Positions 7,785 through 20,365 of a stretch of DNA of 44,232 nucleotides are shown here, in pieces (positions within the stretch are counted from its first letter, which is position 1; each line of letters starts with the position of its first letter). The DNA is from Curtobacterium flaccumfaciens UCD-AKU (GTDB taxonomy: Bacteria; Actinomycetota; Actinomycetes; Actinomycetales; Microbacteriaceae), in contig NZ_KB714610.1 of assembly GCF_000349565.1 (NCBI RefSeq), positions 147,291 to 191,522 of the forward strand, read 5' to 3'. The notes below the pieces were generated by a model. It did no database searches and had not been told where the DNA came from. It saw only the letters and a list, made by a program, of their open reading frames with translations. Position numbers and translations under genes: made by a program.

Positions 7785-9193
7785 ACGACCTCCTCGATCC
7801 GCTCCTCTTGTCGCGGTGGCAGTTCGGTCTGACGACCATCTACCACTTCCTCTTCGTCCCGTTGACGATCGGCATGGCGGCCGTGGTGGCCGTGTTCCAG
7901 ACCGCCTGGTACCGCACCGGCCGCGCGCACTACCTGCAGCTCACGCGGTTCTTCGGACGGATCTTCCTCATCAACTTCGCCATGGGCGTCGTGACGGGCA
8001 TCGTGCAGGAGTTCCAGTTCGGCATGAACTGGTCGAACTACTCGCGCTTCGTCGGTGACGTCTTCGGCGCACCGCTCGCGCTCGAGGGCATCCTGGCGTT
8101 CTTCTTCGAGGCGGCGTTCATCGGCATCTGGATCTTCGGTTGGGACCGCCTGCCGAAGGCCCTGCACCTGGCGAGCATCTGGTGCGTCAGCGCGGGCACG
8201 ATCATGTCGGCGTACTTCATCATCGCGGCGAACGCGTTCATGCAGCACCCGGTCGGCTTCGCGATGAACGAGGCCAAGGGGCGCGCCGAGCTCACCGACA
8301 TCTGGGCGGTGCTCGGCAACAAGGTCGCGCTGGCCGCGTTCCCGCACACGCTCTTCGCCTGCTTCATGGTCGCCGCGGCGGTCATCATCTCGGTCGCTGC
8401 CTACCACCTGGCCCGCAACCAGAACCTCGAGACGATGATGCCGGCGCTGAAGTTCGGCATGTGGACCATGCTCGCGGCCGGGGCGCTCACCGTCCTGACC
8501 GGCGACCAGCTCGGTCTGACCATGGTCGACACGCAGCCGATGAAGATGGCGTCGGCCGAGGCGCTGTACAACACGGCCACCGGCAAGGACGCATCGTTCT
8601 CGATCTTCACGCTGGGCACCCCCGACGGCGTCCACGAGCTGTTCTCGATCCGGGTGCCGTACCTGCTGTCGTTCCTGTCGACGCACACGTTCAACGGCAC
8701 GGTCGAGGGCATCAACGACCTGCAGGCGCAGTACACCCAGGTCTACGGCCCCGGCGACTACAAGCCGATCATCTGGGTCACCTACTGGTCGTTCCGCTGG
8801 ATGATCGCCCTGGGCGTCGGTGCGGTCATGGTCTCGCTCGTCGGACTCTGGCTGACCCGCAAGGGCCGGTTCCCGACGCAGCGCTGGGTGTGGCGCATCG
8901 CCACCTGGACGGCGCCGCTGCCGATGGCCGCGATGATCGTCGGCTGGGTCTTCACGGAGATGGGCCGCCAGCCGTGGCTCGTGTTCGGGCTGCTCCGGAC
9001 GAAGGACGGCGTCTCCCCGAACGTGACCGGACTCGAGGTCCTCATCTCGCTGCTGGTCTTCACCGCGATCTACGGCACGCTGGCCGTCGTCGAGTTCAAG
9101 CTCATCAAGAAGGTCGCGCAAGAAGGCCCCGCCGACCCGGACGAGGTCGACGAGGAGACCGGCGAGGTCAAGCACGAAGTGACGGTCTACTAG
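7781..9193 (+). CDS. cydA: Cytochrome bd ubiquinol/menaquinol oxidase subunit I
   Basis: Predicted 470-aa membrane subunit of the high-affinity, proton-pump-independent terminal oxidase that reduces oxygen with quinol. Conserved features: YHFLFVPLTIG with haem-ligand His22, AFPHTLFACFMVAA with His189, the quinol-site loop region including QLGLTMVDTQPMKMASAEAL, YWSFRWMIALG carrying the candidate Met ligand of haem b558, and GRQPWLVFGLLRT. About nine membrane helices are expected. At 470 residues it fits the short Q-loop form usual in Gram-positive bacteria. The ATG overlaps the stop of a 14-codon upstream frame. cydB follows after 16 nt. Confidence 0.97.
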   Translation: MNDLLDPLLLSRWQFGLTTIYHFLFVPLTIGMAAVVAVFQTAWYRTGRAHYLQLTRFFGRIFLINFAMGVVTGIVQEFQFGMNWSNYSRFVGDVFGAPLALEGILAFFFEAAFIGIWIFGWDRLPKALHLASIWCVSAGTIMSAYFIIAANAFMQHPVGFAMNEAKGRAELTDIWAVLGNKVALAAFPHTLFACFMVAAAVIISVAAYHLARNQNLETMMPALKFGMWTMLAAGALTVLTGDQLGLTMVDTQPMKMASAEALYNTATGKDASFSIFTLGTPDGVHELFSIRVPYLLSFLSTHTFNGTVEGINDLQAQYTQVYGPGDYKPIIWVTYWSFRWMIALGVGAVMVSLVGLWLTRKGRFPTQRWVWRIATWTAPLPMAAMIVGWVFTEMGRQPWLVFGLLRTKDGVSPNVTGLEVLISLLVFTAIYGTLAVVEFKLIKKVAQEGPADPDEVDEETGEVKHEVTVY

Positions 9194-9209
9194 AAATGGA
9201 CGCTGCCTG

Positions 9210-10214
9210 ATGGATCTCCCCGTTCTCTGGTTCGCGATCGTCGGCGTCTTCTTCGTCGGCTACTTCGTCCTCGACGGATTCGACTTCGGTGTCGGCATGT
9301 CCCTGCCGTTCCTCGGCAAGGACGACACCGACCGTCGGGTCCTGATCAACACCATCGGCCCGGTCTGGGACCTCAACGAGACCTGGGTCATCGTGGCCGG
9401 CGCCTGCCTGTTCGCGGCGTTCCCGGAGTGGTACGCCACGATGTTCTCCGGGTTCTACCTGGCGCTGTTGCTCATCCTCGCCGCGCTCATCGCCCGAGGG
9501 GTGTCGTTCGAGTACCGGCACCAGAACAAGCACCTCGAGTGGAAGCGCCGCTTCGATCTGATGATCATCGTCGGCAGCGCCGTGCCGTCGTTCCTGTGGG
9601 GCGTCGCGTTCGGCAACGTCGTCCGTGGCATCCCGATGGACGCCGGGCACAACTACACCGGCACGTTCTTCGACCTGCTCAACCCGTTCGCGCTGCTGAC
9701 CGGTGCCGCGACGCTGCTGGTGTTCTTCACCCACGGTGTCGTCTTCGTCGCGCTGAAGACCGAGGGCGAGATTCGCGAACGCGCCAAGCGCCTGGCGACC
9801 CGGGCCGGCATCGTCACGATCGTCGTCGGCGCCACGTTCCTGGTGTCGATGGCCTTCGTCCGCGCCACCCCGGCCTCGCTGGTGCTCTCCGTGGTCGCCG
9901 CCCTGGCCCTGGTGCTCGCGGTGCTCTGCAACGCCTGGGGCAAGGAGGGACGCGCCTTCACCCTGATGGCGGTCACCATCGCCGCGATCGTGCTCGCGAT
10001 GTTCACGGCGATCTTCCCCGACGTGATGCCCGCTTCGAACGACGTCGCGAACAGCCTGAACGTGTACAACGCCTCGTCCGGGTCGTACACGCTGAGCGTG
10101 ATGAGCTGGGTCGCGCTGATCTTCGTGCCGCTGGTCTTCGCCTACCAGGCCTGGACCTACTGGATCTTCCGCAAGCGCGTCTCCCGCGCCCAGATCACCG
10201 CGGCAGCGCACTAG
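9210..10214 (+). CDS. cydB: Cytochrome bd oxidase subunit II
   Basis: Predicted 334-aa integral membrane protein with about eight to nine helices. The CydB signatures are clear: GYFVLDGFDFGVGMSLPFLG at the N-terminus, then IGPVWDLNETWVIVAG and FPEWYATMFSGFYLAL. CydB pairs with CydA to form the oxidase core but binds no haem itself. It follows cydA by 16 nt and is separated from cydD by 10 nt, so all four cyd genes appear to share one transcript. Confidence 0.97.
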   Translation: MDLPVLWFAIVGVFFVGYFVLDGFDFGVGMSLPFLGKDDTDRRVLINTIGPVWDLNETWVIVAGACLFAAFPEWYATMFSGFYLALLLILAALIARGVSFEYRHQNKHLEWKRRFDLMIIVGSAVPSFLWGVAFGNVVRGIPMDAGHNYTGTFFDLLNPFALLTGAATLLVFFTHGVVFVALKTEGEIRERAKRLATRAGIVTIVVGATFLVSMAFVRATPASLVLSVVAALALVLAVLCNAWGKEGRAFTLMAVTIAAIVLAMFTAIFPDVMPASNDVANSLNVYNASSGSYTLSVMSWVALIFVPLVFAYQAWTYWIFRKRVSRAQITAAAH

Positions 10215-10224
10215 GCATCCGACG

Positions 10225-11925
10225 ATGAAGCCCCTCGACCCCCGACTCCTGCGGCTGTCCCGGACCGCGCGCGGCTTCATCGTCGCGGCCGCCGGCACGG
10301 GGGTCCTGCGCACGCTCGCGACCATCGCGATCGCGTGGGGGATCGCCGCGGCCGTCACCCTCGGGGTCGACGCCGTGCACGACGGCACGGTGCCGGCCGC
10401 GTTCGGGCAGGCGCTCGCCCTGCTCGGCGGGGCGTTCGTCCTGCGGGCAGTGGCGGCGTGGGTCACCGACGACCTGGCAGCCCGCGCCGCGGCGAAGGTG
10501 AAGAGCGAGATGCGCACGACGGTGCTCGCCCGTGCCGCCGAGCGCGGTCCGTCGTGGCTCGCCGGCCGGTCGAGCGCTGGCTTCGCCACCACGCTCGGCC
10601 CCGGACTCGACGCCCTCGACGCCTACTTCGGCCGGTACCTGCCGCAGCTCGCGCTCACCGCGATCGCGACGCCGGTGCTCCTGGTCGCGATCGGCGTGGG
10701 CGACCTGACCAGCGGGCTCATCATCCTGTTCGCCCTGCCGGTGATCCCGGTCTTCATGATCCTGATCGGCCTGGCCACGCAGTCGCTGCAGCGGAAGCAG
10801 TCGGACGCCCTCGCGAAGCTGGGTGGCGCCTTCACCGAGGCGGTCGAGGGGCTCGCCACGCTCAAGGTCTTCGGTCGTGCGCGCCGCCAGGTCGGTCGCA
10901 TCGGGGCGGTCACCGACGAGTACCGCCGCGGCACGATCGGCGTGCTCCGGCTGTCGTTCGTGAGCGGCTTCGCGCTCGAGCTCGCCGCGAGCCTGTCCGT
11001 CGCACTGGTCGCCGTCTCGATCGGCATCCGCCTGGTGGACGGCTCGCTCGGCCTCGGCGCCGCGATGTTCGTGCTCGTCCTGGCACCCGAGGCCTTCGCC
11101 CCCATCCGCCAGGTCGGCGCCGACTTCCACGCCGCCCAGGACGGCGTCGAGGCGTCGGCCGCGGTGCTCGACGTCCTGGCGGACGACGCCGACGACGGTG
11201 ACGCCCCGGCCCCGCCCCGCAGCATCCGGGTGCACAGCGGCGGGAGCGAGACCGACACCGGCGGCGCGGACACGGAAGCCGCCACCGCCCTGGACGTCCG
11301 CGGGCTCACCGTCCGCCGCCCCGACGTCGTGATCGGGCCGTTCGACCTGCACGCCGAACCGGGCACCGTCGTCGTGCTCGCCGGCCCGAGCGGCTCCGGC
11401 AAGTCCAGCATCATCGCCGCACTCCGCGGTGTCCTGCCGCACGACGGCACCGTCACCGTGCCCGGCCCGGCCAGCGCCTCCGTCGCCGAGCGCACCACCT
11501 GGGCCGACCAGCGGCCACGTCTCGTGCGCGGGACGATCGCCGAGAACGTCGCGCTCAGCGCGACCCCGGACGACGCCGACGTGCGCACCGCGCTGGGCGA
11601 CGCGGGGCTGGGACTCGACCCGGGCCTCCCGGTCGGCGCCGGTGGCAGCGGACTGTCCGGTGGCCAGGCGCAGCGCGTCGCCGTCGCCCGCGCGCTGTAC
11701 CGCGCGCGCCGCGCCGCCACACCCCTCGTGCTGCTCGACGAGCCGACGTCCGCACTGGACGCTGAGGCCGAGGCGCGCGTCGTCGCTGCCGTCCGTGGCC
11801 TGGCGGCCGGCGGCGCCGTCGTCGTGGTCGCCAGCCACCGACCGGCGGTCGTCGCCGCGGCCGACGTCCGCGTGGACATCGCGGTCGGCGGATCCGTGAC
11901 GGTCCGCAGGGGGGTGCGCGCATGA
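10225..11925 (+). CDS. cydD: Thiol/cytochrome bd assembly ABC exporter subunit CydD
   Basis: Predicted 566-aa half-transporter with an N-terminal six-helix type 1 exporter domain (about residues 20-320) and a C-terminal ATPase: Walker [10 protein letters not shown] near 388, signature LSGGQAQR near 477 and Walker [13 protein letters not shown] near 500. CydDC heterodimers are needed to assemble cytochrome bd; reported activities include cysteine/glutathione export and haem handling. The position directly after cydB, with a 4-nt overlap into cydC, supports the assignment as CydD rather than a generic multidrug exporter. Confidence 0.93.
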   Translation: MKPLDPRLLRLSRTARGFIVAAAGTGVLRTLATIAIAWGIAAAVTLGVDAVHDGTVPAAFGQALALLGGAFVLRAVAAWVTDDLAARAAAKVKSEMRTTVLARAAERGPSWLAGRSSAGFATTLGPGLDALDAYFGRYLPQLALTAIATPVLLVAIGVGDLTSGLIILFALPVIPVFMILIGLATQSLQRKQSDALAKLGGAFTEAVEGLATLKVFGRARRQVGRIGAVTDEYRRGTIGVLRLSFVSGFALELAASLSVALVAVSIGIRLVDGSLGLGAAMFVLVLAPEAFAPIRQVGADFHAAQDGVEASAAVLDVLADDADDGDAPAPPRSIRVHSGGSETDTGGADTEAATALDVRGLTVRRPDVVIGPFDLHAEPGTVVVLAGPSGSGKSSIIAALRGVLPHDGTVTVPGPASASVAERTTWADQRPRLVRGTIAENVALSATPDDADVRTALGDAGLGLDPGLPVGAGGSGLSGGQAQRVAVARALYRARRAATPLVLLDEPTSALDAEAEARVVAAVRGLAAGGAVVVVASHRPAVVAAADVRVDIAVGGSVTVRRGVRA

Positions 11926-13610
11926 GCCGGGAGGCCCGTGGCGGCTCCGTCCTGCGGCTCGCGATGCCGCACGGGTCGGGTTGGGCGAAGGCGGTCGCCG
12001 CCGGCTCGCTCAGCGCCGTCTGCGCCGTCGCGCTCCTCGCCGCCAGTGGCTACCTGATCGCCCGCGCCGCCGAGCACCCGCCGATCCTGTACCTGACGCT
12101 CGTGATGGTCGGGGTGCGTGCGTTCGCGCTGGGGCGCGCCGTGCTGCGCTACGTCGACCGGCTCGCGGGGCACGACGCCTCGTTCCGGCAACTGGCCGTG
12201 GTGCGGACCGAGATGTACCGGCGGCTCGCGTCGATCGCGCCCGCCGGGCTCGGCCGCACCGGTCGTGGAGACCTCATGACGCGCCTGGTGACCGACACCG
12301 ACCGGCTGCAGGACCTGCCGATCCGCGTCGTCGGCCCGCTCGTGTCCGCCGGGGTCGTCGCGGTGCTGTCGGTCGTCGCCGTGGCGCTCGTGTCGGTGCC
12401 GGCCGCGCTCGTGCTCGTCCTCGCGCTGGCGGTCGCTGCCCTGATCGGCACGATCGTCACCCGGTCGATCGCCGAGCGCTCGGACCGCGAGACCGCCGCC
12501 GATCGTGGTCGTGTCGCCGACCTCGTGCTCGACACCGTCCGCACGCTCGACGTCTTCGCCGCCTACGGCACCCTCGACGAACGGCTCGCGCACATCGCCC
12601 GGCTCGATGCCGGCGTCACCCGGGCCGTCCGGCGCCGCGGCACGGTCGAGTCGCTCGTCGGTGCCCTGGTCGGACTGGTCGGTGGCGGTGCGGTGATCGG
12701 GATCCTCGCCGTCGGTGCCCCTGCCGTCGTGTCGGGTGCGCTCGTCGGTCCGCTCTGGGCCCTGGCGGTCTTCGTGCCGCTCGCGCTCTTCGAGGTCGTC
12801 GGGACCGTCCCGCTCGCCGTCCTGACGCTCCGCCGGGTACGTGCTGCCGCCGACCGGGTCGAGCAGGTGGTGCCCGCCGAGGTGCCCGCCGGCATCGTCC
12901 CCGAGCCCGACGAGGACGCCGACCCGGCGTCGCTCGTGGTCGAGGGCTCGGTCACGCTCGCCGTGCAGGACCTGACCGTCCGCTGGCCCGGGGCCGCCGA
13001 GCCGGCGGTCGACGGGGTCTCGTTCACGCTCACCCCCGGCGAGGTCGTCGTCCTGCAGGGGCCGAGCGGCGCCGGCAAGTCCACGCTCGTCGACGCGCTC
13101 GTCCGGTTCGTGGAGCACGACGGCTCCTACACGCTCGACGGCGTCGAGGCGCGGACGATGCACCCGGACGCCGTGCGGGCCCGTGTCGGCCTGATCGAAC
13201 AGGACCCGTTCGTGTTCGACCAGTCGGTGCGGCAGAACCTGCTCTTCGCCCGCGAGACCGCCACCGACGACGAGCTCCTCGCCGTGCTCGACCGGGTCGG
13301 CCTGGGGGACTGGGTCGTCCGACGGGGTGGGCTCGACGCCTCGGTGGGGGAACGCGGCGTGCTCGTGTCCGGCGGGCAGGCGCACCGGCTCGCCCTGGCC
13401 CGAGCACTGCTGCACGCGTTCCCGGTGCTGGTGCTCGACGAACCGACCGCCGACGTCGACCCCGACCTCGGCGACTCGGTGCTCCGCGACCTCGTCACCA
13501 CCGCCCGCGCAGCGGGTCGGTCGGTCGTCATCGTGTCGCACGTCCCGGTGGCGCCGGACCTGGTCGACCGCACCCTGCGGATGCGGGACGGACGCCTGCT
13601 CGCCGGGTGA
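11922..13610 (+). CDS. cydC: Thiol/cytochrome bd assembly ABC exporter subunit CydC
   Basis: Predicted 562-aa half-transporter, partner of CydD. Membrane helices occupy about residues 20-310; the ATPase has Walker [10 protein letters not shown] near 379 and Walker [15 protein letters not shown] near 502. The signature reads VSGGQAHR instead of LSGGQxQR, a mild asymmetry of the kind common in heterodimeric exporters. ATG overlaps the cydD stop (ATGA). It is the last cyd gene and is followed within 50 nt by the leuS promoter and start, with no strong terminator between. Confidence 0.93.
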   Translation: MSREARGGSVLRLAMPHGSGWAKAVAAGSLSAVCAVALLAASGYLIARAAEHPPILYLTLVMVGVRAFALGRAVLRYVDRLAGHDASFRQLAVVRTEMYRRLASIAPAGLGRTGRGDLMTRLVTDTDRLQDLPIRVVGPLVSAGVVAVLSVVAVALVSVPAALVLVLALAVAALIGTIVTRSIAERSDRETAADRGRVADLVLDTVRTLDVFAAYGTLDERLAHIARLDAGVTRAVRRRGTVESLVGALVGLVGGGAVIGILAVGAPAVVSGALVGPLWALAVFVPLALFEVVGTVPLAVLTLRRVRAAADRVEQVVPAEVPAGIVPEPDEDADPASLVVEGSVTLAVQDLTVRWPGAAEPAVDGVSFTLTPGEVVVLQGPSGAGKSTLVDALVRFVEHDGSYTLDGVEARTMHPDAVRARVGLIEQDPFVFDQSVRQNLLFARETATDDELLAVLDRVGLGDWVVRRGGLDASVGERGVLVSGGQAHRLALARALLHAFPVLVLDEPTADVDPDLGDSVLRDLVTTARAAGRSVVIVSHVPVAPDLVDRTLRMRDGRLLAG

Positions 13611-13646
13611 GCCGACGGGCGGACGCGGGACGGGCCTCCCGGCTTG

Positions 13647-13652
13647 TATCGT
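13647..13652 (+). promoter_or_regulatory. -10 hexamer of leuS, leaderless geometry
   Basis: TATCGT ends 8 nt before the GTG at 13661, so transcription would begin at or beside the start codon. No ribosome-binding sequence is visible, which fits leaderless initiation. Confidence 0.5.
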
Positions 13653-13660
13653 TGACGACC

Positions 13661-16222
<2,562 letters not shown>

Positions 16223-16290
16223 CGACCGTCGCTGGCATCGTCCCTCACAGCGGGGGCGTTCGCGGCACCCGTCCACGGGTGTGACCTCCG

Positions 16291-16314
16291 GAGCCCGGCC
16301 GACCGGCCGGGCTC
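16291..16314 (+). terminator. Perfect 10-bp hairpin between leuS and comEA
   Basis: GAGCCCGGCC-gacc-GGCCGGGCTC forms a perfect stem with a 4-nt loop, 68 nt after the leuS stop. No T-tract follows. It ends 2 nt before the comEA -10, so it occupies the spacer region of that promoter as well. Confidence 0.6.
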
Positions 16315-16316
16315 CG

Positions 16317-16322
16317 TAGCGT
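16317..16322 (+). promoter_or_regulatory. -10 hexamer of comEA, leaderless geometry
   Basis: TAGCGT ends 7 nt before the ATG at 16330. No ribosome-binding sequence lies between, consistent with a leaderless transcript. Confidence 0.5.
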
Positions 16323-16329
16323 TCGGGGC

Positions 16330-17079
16330 ATGTCGTCCCCGTCGCCCTCCGAACCCTGGTGGTCCCGCCTTGCGCTGTCACCACGGGCAGCCGTGGTGTT
16401 GGCGGCGGTCGTGGTGGTCGCCGTCGTCGTGGTGCTCGTCGGGGCGCTGGTGTCGGGTGGCGGCGAGGGGACCGGGGGAACCGGTGGGGTCGTCGTGCGT
16501 GGGGCGCCGACGGCCAGCGCGGGTGGGGCGTCAGGCGCGCCGTCACCGTCTGCCGGTGCGTCTGCCGGTGCTGCTCCGTCCGCTCCTGGTGCCGGGCGCG
16601 TCGTGGTGCACGTGCTCGGTGCGGTGCGGCGGAGCGGTGTGGTCGAGCTGCCGGCAGCGAGTCGTGTCGGTGACGCCGTCCGACGTGCCGGTGGGGCGAC
16701 GGACGACGCCGACCTCGACCGCCTGAACCTGGCCCGGGTGCTGACGGACGGCGAGCGGTTGTACGTGCCGCGGGTCGGCCAGCAGGAGGTGCCCGAGGCG
16801 CTCGGACCGGTGACGGGAGGTGGCACCGCCGGGTCAGCAGGCGACACCGACGCCGCCACCGGGGCTGGCGAGACCGGGGCCGAGGGGTCGGTCGTCGATC
16901 TGAACACCGCCGACCAGGCCGCCCTCGAGACCCTGCCCGGCATCGGCCCCGGGCTGGCCGGACGGATCATCGCCTGGCGGGACGAGCACGGTCGGTTCGG
17001 CTCGGTCGAGGACCTGCTCGACGTCAGCGGGATCGGTGACGTGCGGTTCGCCGAGCTGCGCGATCGCGTGCGGGTCTGA
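16330..17079 (+). CDS. comEA: ComEA-like helix-hairpin-helix DNA-binding protein
   Basis: Predicted 249-aa membrane-anchored DNA receptor-like protein. A short cytoplasmic N-terminus is followed by one strongly hydrophobic helix (about residues 19-42), then a Gly/Ala/Ser/Pro-rich spacer. An SLBB domain begins near residue 95 (RVVVHVLGAVRRSGVVELP), and two helix-hairpin-helix motifs end the protein (VDLNTADQAALETLPGIGPG and LLDVSGIGDVRFAELRDRV). In competent bacteria ComEA holds incoming double-stranded DNA for ComEC. comEC follows 7 nt later. Whether this organism is naturally transformable is not shown by these two genes alone. Confidence 0.93.
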   Translation: MSSPSPSEPWWSRLALSPRAAVVLAAVVVVAVVVVLVGALVSGGGEGTGGTGGVVVRGAPTASAGGASGAPSPSAGASAGAAPSAPGAGRVVVHVLGAVRRSGVVELPAASRVGDAVRRAGGATDDADLDRLNLARVLTDGERLYVPRVGQQEVPEALGPVTGGGTAGSAGDTDAATGAGETGAEGSVVDLNTADQAALETLPGIGPGLAGRIIAWRDEHGRFGSVEDLLDVSGIGDVRFAELRDRVRV

Positions 17080-17086
17080 GGCGCGC

Positions 17087-20000
17087 GTGCAGCTCGCACC
17101 GAGCGCGATCGACCTGCGGGTCGCGGCGCCCGTCGCCGTCGTGTGGATCCTGACCGCCCTGCTCACCGGAGCGCCCCACGTCGCCCCGGTGGTCGCCGGG
17201 GTCGCCGTGCTCGTGACCGGTGTGAGCGGCATCGCGCTCCGCACGCGACGCTGCGGCGGGGCCGTGCGGGGCGTCGCCGGGCTGGTCCTCGTCGCCGGGG
17301 CGCTGGCCACGCTGCTCGCGGTGTCGGTCACCGTGGGGGATTCCCGACGGGCCCCGGAGGGACTGCGTGCCCTCGTCGCCGGTCCGGACGCCGGGCGCGT
17401 CGAGGTCGAGGCGGTGCTGTCCCGCGACCTCGTGCCGGGGGACCGCTCCGTCACCGCCACGCTCGTGCGTGCCGACGGGCTCGACGGGCTCCGCGCGCCG
17501 GTCCGGCTCGTGCCCGACCTGCACGGTGACGCACCCGGTGCCGTGCTGGCGGCCGGGGCTCGGGTCACCGGGTCCGCCGCCGTGCAGCCCGACCAACCGG
17601 GATCGGCGACCGCCTTCGTGGCGTTCCTGCGCGGGACACCGTCATCGGAGCCCGCCACCGGGCTGCTCGGCGCCACCGACACCGCCCGACAGGCGTTCGT
17701 CCGGGCCACGGCCGACCTGCCGCAGCCGGGGGCGGCACTGCTGCGGGGGCTGGCGATCGGCGACCGTTCCGGCCTCGACCCGGGGACCGAGGCGGCGATG
17801 GAGACCTCGGCGCTGACGCACCTGACGGCGGTGTCCGGGGCGAACTGCGCCGTGGTGGTCGGGCTGGTGGTCGTCCTCGGCCGCGCCTGCGGGCTGCCGC
17901 GCGGGCTCCGGGCCGCGGTGGCCGTCGTGGTGCTCCTGGCGTTCGTCGTCCTGGTGCGGCCCGACCCCTCGATCGTCCGGGCGACGGTGATGGCGATCGT
18001 GGTGCTGGTCGTGCACCTCGCCGGCAGACCCGTGCGGGGCGTGCCGCTCATCGCACTCGCCGCGATCGGCATGCTCGTGGCGGACCCTTGGTTCGCGCGG
18101 TCGTTCGCGTTCGCCCTGTCCGTGCTCGCCACGAGCGGCATCGTGGTGCTCGGCCCACCGCTCACCGAGCTGCTGGCGCGTCGTGTGTGGCCGCCGGTCG
18201 CCGCCGCACTGGCGATCCCCGTGGCGGCCCAGGTGGCGTGCTGGCCCGTGACGATCCCACTGTCGGCGGCGCTCCCGACCTACGCGGTGCCGGCGAACCT
18301 GCTGGCGGAGCCGTTCGCGCCGGTCGTCACGGTGATCGGACTCGCCGCGTGCACCGTCGCACCGGTGTGGCCGGCGGGTGCCCAGGCGCTCGCGGCCGTC
18401 GCGTGGGTGCCCGCTGCTGCCGTCGGGGGCATCGCGCACGGGGCGGCCGCCCTGCCGCACGCCTCGGCGCCGTGGCCGGCCGGAGTGCTCGGCGTGGCCG
18501 CCGCCGTGCTGGTGTGCGGCTGCATCGCGACGGCCGTGCTGGTCCGGGGCCGGATCGGCTCCCGGTTGCTGCTCGCCGCAGGGTCCGTGCTCGTGGTCGG
18601 TGTCGCAGCGGTCACCGTCCCGGTGCTCGTGGTGCGCGGCTCCGTCCCCGGCGACTGGTCGGTGGCCGCGTGCGACGTCGGGCAGGGCGACGCCGTGCTG
18701 CTCCGCGGCGACGACGCCGTTGCCCTCGTGGACACCGGCGACGACGAGGAACGGCTCCTGGCGTGCCTGGACCTGCTCGGGATCAGCCGGATCGACCTGC
18801 TCGTCCTGACGCACTTCGACCGCGACCACGTCGGCGCGGTGGGAGCCGTGGCGGACACGGTCGAGACCGCCCTGGTCGGACCCGTCGGACGCGCGTCGGA
18901 CGGCCGGGTGGTCGACGACCTGCGGCGCGCGGGTGTGGACGTCCGGTCCGCCGACGACCGGGTCTCCGGCACCCTCGGGCCGCTCGTCTGGCGGGTCGCC
19001 TGGCCCCTGGCCGGCAGCCGTGACGCCGGCAACGACGCGAGCATCGTGCTGGTCACCGGGCCGGCGGACGGCAGTGCCTGCGCCGTGTGTCTGACCGGGG
19101 TCTTCCTCGGTGACCTGGGGGAGTCGTCGCAACGCCGGCTCCGGAGCTCCGGGGGACTGCCGGCGGGGCCGATCGACGTCGTGAAGGTGGCGCACCACGG
19201 CTCGGCGGACCAGGACCCGCAGCTCTACCGGGGGCTCGCCGCGCGCGTCGGGCTGATCGGGGTCGGTGCGGACAACACGTACGGGCACCCGACCGCGTCG
19301 GCCCTCGGCGTGCTCGATGCCGCCGGCACGCTGCCGCTCCGCACCGATCAGCGCGGAACCGTCGTGCTCGCTCGGTCCGGCACCGACGAGGTGCGGGTGT
19401 GGACGGAACGCTCGCCGTCGGCGGCCGCCCGTAGGATCGACGGTGCACCACTCGACCCGGCACCGTCCGGGCCGGCACCACCGGAAGGACCACATGGCCG
19501 CCAAGAAGCCCGCGCGCGCCGCAGCGAAGATCGACCAGGTGCCCTGGTCGGGGATCCGTCCGGCGCCCGTCGTGCTCATCACCGGGCCCGAAGCGTTCCT
19601 CGCCGACCGCGCCCGCGGTGTGCTGAAGGACCTGCTGCAGGGCGAGGACCCCGCGCTCGAGGTGCACGACCTCGAAGCCGACCAGTACGCCCCCGGGCTG
19701 CTCGCCACCCTCGCCAGCCCGTCGCTGTTCGGCGAGCCGCGACTGGTGCAGGTGACCAACGTCGAGAAGTGCACCGACGCCTTCATCACCGAGACGATCT
19801 CGTACCTGCAGGCCCCCGCCGACGACGTCACCCTGGTGCTCCGGCACGGCGGCGGCATGCGCGGCAAGAAGCTCCTCGACACGATCCGCAGCGGCGTCGG
19901 CGGCGGGGTCGAGGTGCTCTGCGACGAGCTCAAGCGCGAGACCGACCGCATCGACTTCGTGAACGCCGAGTTCCGGGCCGCACGACGCCGGATCGCCCCG

Positions 20001-20365
20001 TCCGCCGTCCGTACCCTGGTGACCGCGTTCGCCGACGACCTCGCCGAACTGGCCGCGGCGTGCCGGCAGCTCCTGGCGGACGAGGCCGAGGAGATCACCG
20101 ACAAGGTCGTCGACAAGTACTACGGCGGCCGCGTCGAGACGAACGCGTTCAAGGTCGCCGACATCGCGCTCGCGGGTCGGTCGGCACCGGCGATCGTCGA
20201 GCTGCGCCACGCCCTGGCCACCGGCGAAGCCCCCGTGCCGATCGTCGCCGCGTTCGCGAGCAAGATCCGCACGATGGCGAAGGTCAGCGCGTTCCGGGGC
20301 CCGAGCGGGCAGGCGGCCTCGGCGCTCGGCATGGCGCCGTGGCAGGTGCAGCGCGCACAGCGTGA
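17087..20365 (+). CDS. comEC: ComEC/Rec2-type DNA uptake channel, stop displaced into holA
   Basis: The first ~785 codons encode a normal ComEC: N-terminal membrane segments, a competence domain with GLAIGDRSGLDPGTEAAMET and LTHLTAVSGANCAVVVGLVV, further helices, then a metallo-beta-lactamase-like domain with WSVAACDVGQGDAVLL near residue 523, THFDRDHVG near 574 and VKVAHHGSAD near 699. The domain is complete by about position 19440 (VRVWTERSPS). No stop codon follows in this frame until 20365, so the frame continues about 290 codons inside holA in another frame, giving an Arg/Pro-rich tail that looks non-functional. Either the overlap is real or a base was lost or gained near 19430. GTG at 17087 has GAGG upstream. 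Confidence 0.85.
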   Translation: MQLAPSAIDLRVAAPVAVVWILTALLTGAPHVAPVVAGVAVLVTGVSGIALRTRRCGGAVRGVAGLVLVAGALATLLAVSVTVGDSRRAPEGLRALVAGPDAGRVEVEAVLSRDLVPGDRSVTATLVRADGLDGLRAPVRLVPDLHGDAPGAVLAAGARVTGSAAVQPDQPGSATAFVAFLRGTPSSEPATGLLGATDTARQAFVRATADLPQPGAALLRGLAIGDRSGLDPGTEAAMETSALTHLTAVSGANCAVVVGLVVVLGRACGLPRGLRAAVAVVVLLAFVVLVRPDPSIVRATVMAIVVLVVHLAGRPVRGVPLIALAAIGMLVADPWFARSFAFALSVLATSGIVVLGPPLTELLARRVWPPVAAALAIPVAAQVACWPVTIPLSAALPTYAVPANLLAEPFAPVVTVIGLAACTVAPVWPAGAQALAAVAWVPAAAVGGIAHGAAALPHASAPWPAGVLGVAAAVLVCGCIATAVLVRGRIGSRLLLAAGSVLVVGVAAVTVPVLVVRGSVPGDWSVAACDVGQGDAVLLRGDDAVALVDTGDDEERLLACLDLLGISRIDLLVLTHFDRDHVGAVGAVADTVETALVGPVGRASDGRVVDDLRRAGVDVRSADDRVSGTLGPLVWRVAWPLAGSRDAGNDASIVLVTGPADGSACAVCLTGVFLGDLGESSQRRLRSSGGLPAGPIDVVKVAHHGSADQDPQLYRGLAARVGLIGVGADNTYGHPTASALGVLDAAGTLPLRTDQRGTVVLARSGTDEVRVWTERSPSAAARRIDGAPLDPAPSGPAPPEGPHGRQEARARRSEDRPGALVGDPSGARRAHHRARSVPRRPRPRCAEGPAAGRGPRARGARPRSRPVRPRAARHPRQPVAVRRAATGAGDQRREVHRRLHHRDDLVPAGPRRRRHPGAPARRRHARQEAPRHDPQRRRRRGRGALRRAQARDRPHRLRERRVPGRTTPDRPVRRPYPGDRVRRRPRRTGRGVPAAPGGRGRGDHRQGRRQVLRRPRRDERVQGRRHRARGSVGTGDRRAAPRPGHRRSPRADRRRVREQDPHDGEGQRVPGPERAGGLGARHGAVAGAARTA
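19432..19437 (+). promoter_or_regulatory. Candidate -10 upstream of holA
   Basis: TAGGAT lies at the end of the conserved part of comEC. The proposed transcript would start near 19444, leaving about 50 nt before the holA ATG. An in-frame GTG at 19443 would allow a leaderless form extended by 17 residues. Confidence 0.35.

Noticed and set aside
13611..13660. T-box or leucine attenuator upstream of leuS
   Set aside because: The gap is 50 nt and holds only the -10 region; there is no leader frame or specifier structure.
17642..20116. Minus-strand frame of over 800 codons opposite comEC and holA
   Set aside because: His/Asp/Arg-rich antisense shadow with no motif; the plus-strand genes explain the region.
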